A stretch of 64,000 nucleotides of DNA from Mytilus trossulus (lineage: Eukaryota > Mollusca > Bivalvia > Mytilida > Mytilidae). The position numbers and the translations under genes were made by a program. The stretch lies in NCBI RefSeq assembly GCF_036588685.1, contig NC_086383.1, positions 33,794,412 to 33,858,411 on the forward strand, read 5' to 3'. The notes beneath the pieces are model-generated. The model was not told the DNA's origin. It searched no databases and was given only the letters and a program-made list of their open reading frames with translations. Below are positions 49,801 through 61,800 of the stretch, piece by piece (the stretch's first letter is position 1; the number at the start of each line of letters is the position of its first letter).

Positions 49801-52800
49801 CACTCTCTTCTTCATCCACATTGTATCTGGCAAAATCACTTTTTAAAACACGTGTCTGCAAGGAAAGGTAAAAAGAATTTTCCATGAAAGTAAAATGTCC
49901 TTTTAAGTACAGTTTTATGTCTAGTGTTTCAGTGTTTCACCACATTGAAATTCTCCTACACATTAAAAACTTTCACATTAGATTTTAAAATATTATCGTA
50001 GCCTGTTTCCTTCACAAAAAAAAAACCCTGGGGAGCCACAATATAGCCAAGAGTTCTCATTAGTGGACTTACAACCAACAATTAATCATTACTCAATCCT
50101 GACCCCACACATTCCCAACACATACACTTACAATACATCCCTTAATATATCTGATATAAAAATATAAACTTCTGTGTCATTTGGTATCTTGTGAAGCGTT
50201 GGCAATCATACTACATCTTCATTTTTTCAAATACTAAGGACTTTATAATACAGGAATATATTACCATAGCTGTATTCTGCAAAAACTTTTGTAATTTTGG
50301 GCCCCTAATGCTTTTTAATTTTACACTTCAATTTCGACTTTTGAACTTTTTTCATCCAAGCTTCACTGATGAATCTTTTGTTGACCAAACATGCGTCTGG
50401 CTTCTAATGTTATAATCCTGACATCTATAATGAATTTAAGTATGTACTTACCAGTATAATTACAACAAAACCAATGAGGAGAAAGACTAGCACCATGGAA
50501 TTAATAATGGACAGCCAATGAATCTGAAACATATAACAATACACAATGAGATGTTATAAACATGTTTAACCCCGCCGCAATTGTGCACCTGTCCCAAGTC
50601 AGGAGCCTCTGGCCTTCGTTAGTCTTGTATCATTTTTAGTTTTAGTTTCTTGTGTATAATTCAGAGTTTAGTATGGCGTCCATTATCACTGAACTAGTAT
50701 ACATACTTTCAAGGGGCCAGCTGAAGGACGCCTACGGGTGCAGGAGTTTCTCACTACATTGAAGACCCATTGACGGCCTTCTGCTGTTGTCTGCTCTATG
50801 GTCGGGTTGTTGTTGCTTTGACACATTCCCCATTTCCTTTCTCAATTTTACTAATAACAAAGCAATGACATAATGTGGATTCATTTAATTTCGTGGTACC
50901 AATTTTCATAGATTGAGGAAAACTTACTCTTTCATAGATATTTAATTTCTTGGTTTTACCATAGTTACCATACAGGCCTATAATTATTTTTTTTAATTTG
51001 GTGAACATTTGACTTCTCAGTTCCCTTGTTCCAATGAAATCAATGAAAATTGGAATCAAACAAAAAATAATGAATCCCCAGATATTTGTCTTGTATATCA
51101 ATAACAAAATATGTTCATGTAACATATCTGTACATTTTTCGCCATTTGTTTTGCATAAAAAGCTGTATGTTTGTATGTATGTATATGTATATATTATGTT
51201 ATTGTTATATTTTAAATTATTCAGAAGGCATCAAGGGAGTTTCGTATTGTACTAATTTATTATACCCTCTCTAAATAAAGTATTTATTATTATTATTCAT
51301 GGGATAACAATTTCTTAAAATGTCTGGGAAAAGGTTACGGTAACCAAAAAAAAAAACAACATAATTTAAAGGTTTGTTTACAGACTTTGTCAATTCAAAT
51401 AAATCTAATAATTAAATTTGAGGGGGTAGTCAAATAAAGGGTTGGCCAAATTTAGCAGATGAAAATAATAACACCCTGCTATATGTAAAGTGTTTATAAT
51501 ACATATATAGGTTAGGGCTCGGTGTTAGGAACTCGTAAACAAAGTTTATGTAAGTCAATCAATTAAATCACCCACAACACTTCTACAAAATCAGAAATAA
51601 TATATGTCAGCAAAATTTTGACCTACCCCTATATTAGCAAGTTAAAATATACATCCGTCTTATTTGTATCATATATAATGTTTTGTAATATGGACACCCT
51701 GCTGAGCAGAATTCTATTGATTAAATAGACTAGGGTTTGGTATTAGGAACTCTTTAACAAGCTTTGGTATTTCAATCCAGTTAACTACACATATATCTCT
51801 TTTTGGTAAATCAGAAATACATGTTGTGTACAAGATGTAAAAAAATTTGTAAGGGTTCCGCAGAACCCAGTGTCTCGCCTACTTTTGCTGTAAATTGCAG
51901 GCTCAACAAAAATGAGGGGAAAAATCAATAAAAATATTCCGCTTGATACTATCTTTTGATTGTAAGAAGCTTCTGTCCAAGTTTGGAAACAATCCAGGAT
52001 GAATCTAATAAATGTTTTAAAAACTTTAACTATATGGATGTTATGTTAACTGGAAGAAAAACTAAGTCCATTTATAAGTAAAATACAGATACACTGGTAC
52101 AAAATATTCACAAAATTTCCTTCTAGATACAAGCTTTTGATCATAAACAAGCTTCTGTCCAAATTTGGTATAGTATAAGAAAGTTATCAAAATTTTAAAA
52201 ATTTTACCTCAGAGTGAATGTGTTGTTTCCTGGCAGAAAATTTAAGTCCATTTAAAGTAAAATACAGAAAAAATGGATTTATTGTTTTACAAAAATTACT
52301 TCTGGATACTTTCTAATGATCATAAACAAGCTTCTGTCCAAGTTTGGTACAAACCAAGGATTGTTTAAGAATGTTATTAAAATTTTAAAAACTTTAACCA
52401 CAGAGTGAATGTAATGTTTTCCCTCAGAAAAACTAAGTCCATTCATAAGTAAAATACGGAAAAAATGGAATTTTATTTTCACAAAATTTACTTCTGGATA
52501 CTATCTTATGATCATAAACAAGCTTCTGTCCAAGTTTGGTAGAAATCCAGTATGGTTTAAGAAAGTTATTAAAATTTCAAAAACTTTAACCACAGAGTGA
52601 ACATTTGTTGACGCCGCCGCGGACGACGGAATGTAGGATCGCTTAGTCTCGCTTTTTCGACTAAAGTTGAAGGCTTGACAAAAACTTGTAAGTTATAAGT
52701 TTTTTGACACATAACTTCCTGCACCAGGTGATACAAGTGTATCTTCTAAAATGTATCAGTTAAATGTTTTAAATTCTAATTTATATACTTCAACCTTACA

Positions 52801-55800
52801 TTTAGTGGTATTCTCCTTGTCCTCAATATAATTTTTTTGTATCAATGCTCAGTAATAGCCCGTATCATGTAGTTGTGAAAATATGACAGAAATATGCAAA
52901 ACAAAAGACTGTGTGCTTGCATCATCCATATGTGTTAAGCGGTTCATAAAGCACTGGTAACTTGTACAAAAAATCTGTACAAATTATAATTTGTACAACA
53001 TTACAACTTGTACACAACATATACATCTGTCAACAAAATTTTGACCTAACCCAATATTAGCAAGTTAGAATACATCTGTCTTATTTGTGTTCTATATGTT
53101 TTATAAATTCTGTTTTGTAACGTGATCAGTTTGAAATAGCAACATGAACTCTTTTACAAGATTTGGTATTTCAAACCTACACTCATCTCTTTTTGGTAAA
53201 TCAGAAATATACATCCATCAGCAAAATGTTGACCTAACCCCATATTAATTAACAAGTTAAACAAATACATCTGTCTTATTGTAATCTATATGTTTTATAA
53301 ATTCTGTTTTGTAACTTGAAATATTGAGACACCAGACACCTAATGTAGATCAAATTTGCCTAAAAAGTCTATATTCCTTTCAAGTGTTAACAAGTCCATA
53401 AATATTGCGATAATTTCTTTAATAAGTCCAAACATATTGTGATAATTTCTTTTCAACAACTGTAAATGAAGAATACAACACGTGCCAAACATCATGATTA
53501 CTATATATTCCTTCAAACCTATTTTAAGATTGTTAGGGTGATAGACTTGTCTTTGCAAATCAACAACTTTATGTTATATACTGTAAATTCAGAAAATATT
53601 GCATGCATTTATTATTACCATTTTGTCATTATAGACTGGAGTTACACGATTTTAAATTTTGCAATATTAAAAAAAAAATCCTGTTTATATCAGATAAATT
53701 TTTATTAGATGAGAGTTTAAATTATTGCGATTGTAACCCAGTCCCATTTTTCCCATTTATAAAAACATTGCAATAATTTCTGCAATTCAGTAACTAAAAC
53801 TTTGTAAACATTTTTGCTTTATGATAAACTGGATCTTATTGTGCATTGTTTTGGGCCCTGTTTTCAAATTTGGCCATATGCAGGTTTGAAGGAAACAAAC
53901 AATATTAAACTCTTTGAATTCAACTAAAATTAATTTTTTGGTGTTTTTTTTTAAATACTGAAGCTATGTTTGTTACATTATCATGATTATGTTGAATCAT
54001 CTTATTTGTAAGCATGAGTAATTTTGTATTTGTTACATATGTATATTGTTTTTAATGTAAATTGCTGACAACCACAAAATCCAGCAACTATGGAATCAAG
54101 TATTCTTGAGAATATAATTTTGATATGAATTTGGTTAAATAAACTTACCATGAAACTAATTCTATATAATATAAATGTAATTTCATGGTAAGGATATTTA
54201 ACCCTATAAATTCATATGAAATCTCTTCTTGAGATTTCAAAAATAACCATTTTCATCAATTAATGAAAAATTTGTACTGACTGAAATATGCAATTTTTTG
54301 TAAGAATACCCCTACTTGTATTAAGAAGACCTGATGATTCGTGGAATACCAAATTTCCTTTATTTTGATGCTATAAATCAACCACAAAGTTGAAGATTCG
54401 TTGATATACAAGTTTTCAATAGGCCTATATGCTTACTTCAGAAAAACCTTAAAATCAACCATCTAAGAAAACAATTTCCCATTTTTCAAAGTTCATTCAA
54501 CATCATGAATACTTCTGTAGTATCAGAGTAAGTGTGTCAATCAGAAAAAAAAACAGACAAAGAGATTGCAATTTGCCATAACTTTTTAAACGTGGTAATG
54601 AAAAAGAACATACATTTGTGTATATATGTACAGTACTATACCTCCAATGTTTTTGGGAAGAAGCTGTTATCTCGTACTCTCTTAGCTCTATCATCATAAG
54701 CCATGCTGAAACAAAGTAAAACAATTTTTTTTTACCACGTTTTCAAAAGAGTGAATTAAGGGAAAGGAGTAAGTTCGGTAAGGGCCATATTTGGCCCCAA
54801 TTATAAAGTTCATAGTTACAAGACAATACATGTTTTAAGTTGCCTTAAAGACATGTTAGAAAGTTAAACAGAACAGTTTTTGTAGAAGTTTAATTCTAAC
54901 ACGTTGATTTTTACATCCATAAAAGGTCAAAATAAGGGATTTTGGTGAAATTTGACAAAATCAGCTAGATTTCAACCAAATAAAGGACCAGGAAACATAG
55001 AGAGCAGGCGTCGACAAGCTTAAAATTCAAATAAGACATGTGAAATGTCTTCACAAACATTATTTTAAAAGATCTTTGTTGTCGACGTATGCGCTCTATG
55101 TTTCCTGTCCAATAATCTATGGAAATATACCCAGTTTCATTGATTTTTTCGTGTAAAATCAACATGAGTACAACTTGTGACGTCATAATGAAACGCAGAA
55201 ACGTAAAATGTTCAACAAAATGGTTTATATCCTAGCTAGTCAATGTATTAGCTATAACTTATCGTGATATTGGTCGATAAATCCGAGTTTGAAATTTACG
55301 CTAAAAAAGGGGGCCATTTTAGGACCTTATCGAACATACTCCTTTGTAAAGAAAAAAATATTTATCAAATATTTCCAAAAAGTTTTTTGTATATGTAAGT
55401 ACACACTTTTGTAATAGATATTCCTCAAAATAATAAATTTAGTCAATAAAGAGCCTTCATTCAGCCTGAAACTGAAATACTCATACAATTACATATTATA
55501 TATAAATAAACACAACTGAAACTCAAAGAATCTAAAACAAATATTGTGGCTTCTCATTATTATTTATTGGCAGTGGGGGATCCAGGGGGAGGGTTCTGGG
55601 GGTTGCAACACCCCCTTTTTTTGGATGATCAATGCATTTGAATGGGGACATATAATTGGACCACCCTTTCCCCCTCCCTTTTAAAAATGGCTGGATCCAC
55701 CCCCTGCTTGGATACCAATTTCCATGGATTTTGTGGGTACAAGTGAATCACTAAATTGACTGTTCAACAAATAACAAATTTTTTATAGGCTTGTATGCAG

Positions 55801-58800
55801 AAAAACCAAACCCCAATAAAATTAGGTATCCACATTATGTTAGTTTTCCTTAATCCATATGACAACTTATACCCATGAAAATAACTGAATCCGCAATATA
55901 CATGATATACAAAATTTTCATGATCTTTCTCTATTTTTCTAATGGAATTTAGAAGAAAAGTTCAAATTTGAAACAAATAACAATAATACCTTACCTTGCC
56001 TTCTGCAGGCTAGGTTAAAAAAATTGAATTATCAGAAGCAAGTTTAAACAAGTATAAAATAATTTGACAATTTAATAACATAAAACTAGAGGCTCTAAAG
56101 AGCCTGTGTCGCTCACCTTGGTATATGTGAATTAAACAAAGGAAGCAGACAGTTCATGACAAAATTGTGTTTAGGTGATTGTGATGTGTTTGTTCATCTT
56201 ACTTTACTGAACATTCTTGCTGCTTACAATTATCTCTATCTATAATGAACTTGTCCGTGTAGTTTCAGTGGAAAATGTTAGTAAAAATTTACAAATTTTA
56301 TGAAAATTGTTAAAAATTGATTGTAAAGGACAATAACTTCTTAGGGGGTCAATTGACCATTTTGGTCATTTGACTTATTTTTGAGTCTTAAATTGCTGTA
56401 CATTATTGATGTTTACAGTTTATCTCCATCTATAATAATATTCAAGATAATAACCAAAAACAGTAAAATGTCCTTAAAATTACCAATTTATGGGCAGCAA
56501 CCCAACAATGGGTTGTCTGATTCATCTGAAAATTTCAGGGCAGATAGATCTTGACCTGATAAACAATTTTACCCCATGTCAGATTTGCTCTAAATGCTTT
56601 GGTTTTTGAGTTATAAGCCCAAAACTGCATTTTACCCCTATGCTATGTTCTATTTTTAGCCATGGTGGCCATCTTGCATGGTTGGCCGGGTAATTAAACA
56701 CAAACTTTAAACTAAATACATCAATGATGATTGTGGCCAAGTTTGGATTAATTTGGCTGGTAGTTACGACAAGTGATGGGAAAAGCTCACTTGGCCTTTC
56801 GGCCAGGTGAGCTAAAAATGAACATTAACTCTTAAAATGGCTGTTATATTTCTTGTTATGAACTTTACTACTTCCATACTTACGCTAAATAAAGAAATTG
56901 CCATCTTCAATATAGAAAGTCTCTGTTTGTAGAAATGGCATGGGGAACCCTTGAAAATTAGGTATTGCTAAGAAATTTGAGACTATTTTTGGTCTCTGGT
57001 GTGGTAAAGAGTGTGGCATGGGGAACCCTTGAAAATTAGGTATTGCTAAGAAATTTGAGACTATTTTTGGTCTCTGGTGTGGTAAAGAGTGTACTGTCCA
57101 AATGAAAGTTTGAATTGTGTTACAAGTTTTGGAAAACCAAATAAAACAGTAATATTGAAATAGGTTAATTTTCTGAAAAAAAATGAAGAATGTATCTATG
57201 GGTGAAAGTGATGCTACCCAATTACAATTTACAAAATTAACCTGTGTTATGTGGTACATGTTATAAGAAAAACAAACCCACCACAGACACCAGGACCAAC
57301 TCAATATAAACGCCAGATGTGTGTCTCGCCCACAAAAGATCCATCAGCAATGCCCGAATTCAAAAAAGTCAAAAAGGCCAAACAAAGCACGAAGTTGAAG
57401 TGCATTGAGGACCAAAATTCCTAAAAGTTTTGCCAAATACTGCTAAGGAAATCTATGCCTGAGGTAGAAAAGCCTTAGTTTTTCATAAAATTTTAAAATG
57501 TGTGTATAACATTTGGTTGAGGCGAACTAAAGTTAAAGAATGGACATAAAAATCTGAGCATTTTTTATGTTTATAAAGGGGCTTAACTTATGAACATTAA
57601 AAGTGACACACCCAAATTCGAACTTGATCTGAGTTTTGAGATGAAAAAGCATTGTGAATAAGTTTCACAACATTTGGTTGAGACAAACTAAAGTTGAAGA
57701 TCGAAAACTAATTTGGGATATACGAACATACTCACGACAGACATGGGTAACACTTATTGCCCCCTGTTGCAGTGGGGGCATAAACATATATTTTGTCATG
57801 TTAATTTTTGTTGTTGAAAACAACAATTCATTCTGTTTTTTTCTGTTGTAGAATAAGAATGTTTAAGAAGCATTTACTTTGTTTTCATCCATTTCACACT
57901 GTAGGTGAATACAACTTCATAAGGGGCAGTAACTCCATCCAAACTGACAGGTGCTTGTTCTTTGGTTGTCACATTGGCATATATAACCTAATAATGGAAT
58001 AAACCACAAAATGTTTAAAACAAAATTTAACAAGAATGTGTACATGGTTGCCCAACTCACAATATTATTTTTATGTTCAGTGGATTGTGAAATTTGGGTC
58101 AAAACTCTAATTTGGCATTAGATATAGAAATATCATGTCATAGGGAACATGTAACTATTTTTTTCATCAAAAACTACCTCGACCAAAAACTTTAACCTGA
58201 TGTGGGACAGGTGGAAGGATGCCTGAAAAAACAAGTGAAACTGCGAGCTACTGCTCACTGATGATACCCCCGCCGCAAGTGGATAATATTAATAGTGTAA
58301 AAATATGCAAGTGTTCGGTAAACAGGAAGTTGTCGAGTGATGAATCTGAAAGCGCGTATAGCTGACTTAGATTAACCCTGAAACCAAATTTCAGAAATCC
58401 TTGTATTGTAGTTCCTGAGAAAAATGTGACGAAAATTTTCAACTTGGCTATCATGTGTAAAATCATACAAGTGTTCGGTAAACAGGAAGTTGTCAAGTGA
58501 TCAATCTGAAAACGCCTCAAACGGTATAGCTGACTTATATAAATCCTGAAACCAAATTTCTGAAATCCTTGTATTGTAGTTCCTGAGAAAAATGTGACGA
58601 AAATTTTCAACTTGGCTATCATGTGTAAAATCATACAAGTGTTCGGTAAACAGGAAGTTGTCAAGTGATCAATCTGAAAACGCATCACACGGTATAGCTG
58701 ACTTTGATAAACCCTGAAACCAAATTTCAGAAATCCTTGTATTGTAGTTCCTGAGAAAAATGTGACGAAAGTTTCATGGGACGGACTGACGGACGGACAG

Positions 58801-61800
58801 ACAGAGGTAAAACAGTATACCCCCCTTTTTTAAAACAGGGGTATAACTAACAATTGTACAAACTAACGGACAAATTCACATGCTGAAAAAACATACTGCC
58901 AATAAGTGAGCCATAATAAGTGGGGCAAGAAAAAATCAAAAACAAATTTTCCTAAAAAGCAACTTATTAGTAATTCTTATTCCCTTCATGTTTTATCATT
59001 TAATTATCTGATGCCTTTTGTAGACATATTGATAAATGTTTGGACATGTTTGAAAGTACAATATATATCTTTTATATCAAAATGACATAAAAGTTTGAAT
59101 CTAATATGGTATGGATTTGAAAGTGTAGATGTGTATGCCATTTTAACTCTTTTGAATGTGGTTTTTGAAGTTTTCAATTTATAAAATGGATGAATGCAAG
59201 AGATAGGTCAACATAATTCATTGGGTTAAACCCCCACAAACTGGAAACTTTAGCAGGTATGATTTCTTGACATTTGGTGTGACATAATGCAAAAAGAATT
59301 GCAAAAGGATATTTTCAAAACAATGATCAAATTCCAATAATATGGTTTCAAGCCAAGATAATGCTTATATTGATAATGCTTATATTGGTTGCAAAAGTTG
59401 TTAAATTAGCATTTTTGTTTGGAAGCCCGCTAGCCCCTCTGGGTGCAGGATTTTCTTGATGTGTTAAAAACCCATTGGTGGATTAAATGCTGTTTTCTGC
59501 TTTTTCACTAGGTCAGGTTGTTGTCACTTTGACACATTCCCCATTTCCAATCTCAATTTTATGGTTTATCAAAAAAACGAACCTGTTGCTAATTTTAATT
59601 AAGAAATTTATGAAATAGTCTTTGGTCGTGTGAAAAGTAACAAAAGTGATGCAAAATGTATTTTTTTTTATTTTTAAATTTTTTTTCATAGATGTTTTTT
59701 TTCATGTTGTTCATTGTTGTTTGAGTTTACATAAAAGGCTTGTGTCGGAAATGTAGAACAAGAGTATTGACTCCAAAAAACAAAGGTAAATTCATTTCAT
59801 TGTGTTTTAAAAAAATATTTTTTTGGTATGCAGGAGAGGTGATATTTAAAAAACATTGTCTCCCGCTTTGTCATCTGGCATTTTAACAAAAAGTACAATA
59901 GAACTTGTTGTTTATATTACTTTGAGTCCATTAATTATTCGAGGGATACCAATTATCATGGATTGGTACAGGTGAACCATAAATTTAAATGCTGGACAAG
60001 GTACATATATGCTATTAGGTTGTATGTAGATTTTGACAAAACCATGAAATCATCTATCTACATTTGCTCAATCCACGAATTTTGGTACCAAAGAAAATAA
60101 ATTAATCCACAGTAGTTATGAAAGTTGTCTAATAACATCATCTAATATAATATTTCTACAAAGAAAATTGGAAAGCTCCCCTGTTTTCAACTTTAATTTG
60201 TTGATTATAATAGATGCCAAATAAATGTTTTCGTTCATTTTTTTACATAAATAAGGCCGTTAGTTTTCTCGTTTGAATTGTGTTACATTGTCTTATCTGG
60301 GCCTTTTATAGCTGACTATATGCGGTATGGGTTTTGCTCATTGTTGAAGGCCGTACGGTGACCTATAATTGTTAATGTTTGTGTCATTTTGGTCTTTTGT
60401 GAATAGTTGTCTTATTGGCAATCATACCACATCTTCTTTTTTATATTGGTAGGGTTTCCTAATTATGCAACCCATATAAGAATCATATCTATATGATAAC
60501 AAACCTGATTTCCATTATATTCTATGTTGAAGTTGAGATGTGCCCACAGGAAAACCTTGTGATTATGAGGCAGAAAACCTCCTTCCTCTAAATGTCCTAT
60601 AAAACCTCTAACTGGTATCTCATCTAAAAAGGAATCGAAAAATATCTTGTTATCATGAATTCTTAGTCTGTTTTTTCTGGATAAAAGTAGTTTATTGTAT
60701 TATAGCTATTAATATACTGTAAACCAATTAAACTTCACGAGCGATTTATTTTCGTGACTTTTGGGAGTAGAAAAAGCGAAACAGAATAACTTGGATCTTT
60801 CCCTATCAAACTACATTTAATAAATAAGAAATTCGCGAAATTAAATCGCCGCGAAGTTGACTAGCTGTTTTAAACACGAAATAAAGTATCCGCGAAAATA
60901 AGTTGGTTTGCAGTTGTCATGTAGCCAGCCCAAGTCCTAAACTTTTTCATTGGTTGTCAATTTCATATAAGGATTTTTGGGTTATTTTGAAGATTGGTGG
61001 GGATGGCAGATCTCAAGCATTTTCTGTTATATTCTTTTAAATTTTTGACTTAAATATGATAATATAGGCTATAATACATTGTTTTTAACCTGTCGATTGT
61101 TTAAGACTTATTTACATTATGACTTTTACAAAATTCTTTCATCAACACAGGCCATTAATTAGGTTCAGTAATTGATGACATATTACTTGACCAAACCATT
61201 ATTTTGAGGTCTGGAGCTGGCATGTCAGTAACTGCAAGTAGTCCTTTGTTAATCTATGTATTATTGTCATTTTGCTTAGTTTCTTCTGTTACATATTGTG
61301 ACATCGGACTTGGGACTTCTTTTAAACTGAGTTTTACTTTGCTTATTGCTATATATTCTTTATTCTGCATTGGCTAGAGGTAAAGGGGGTATCTCACAAA
61401 ACATGTTTTACCCTGCCACATTTTTTTCGCCTATCACAAAGTCTGGCCTTCGTAATTCTTGTGTTTTTTTAACTTTAGTTCAGTTATATATGTTTGGAGT
61501 TTAGTGTGATGTCCATTATCACTGAACTAGTACACTCTTTTATTTAGGGTCCAGCTGAGGACCACTTCCGTATGCAGGATTTTCTCACGGCGTTCAAGAC
61601 TCATTGATGCCAATTGTGGCTTTCGGCTGTTACCTGCTCTTAGGTTGGGTTGTTGTCTCTTTGACACATTCCCCATTTGAATTCTCAATTTTATTACTCG
61701 ACACATGTCTGCTGGACCTTGAGATAGTAAAATTATAAACTGATTTAGTTTTTACCTATAACAAATTCGAAGTAATAGAGATCTTCAATAGCATCCCGTA

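Noticed and set aside
56885-57304. 139-codon minus-strand open frame as a TM9SF1 exon
   Set aside because: Its length comes from an exact 78-bp duplication, and the translation does not match TM9SF1; flanking exons join in frame without it.
58248-58688. 146-codon minus-strand frame with repeated peptide
   Set aside because: It is a translation of the tandem units of a pearl-like element; the repeats explain the frame.
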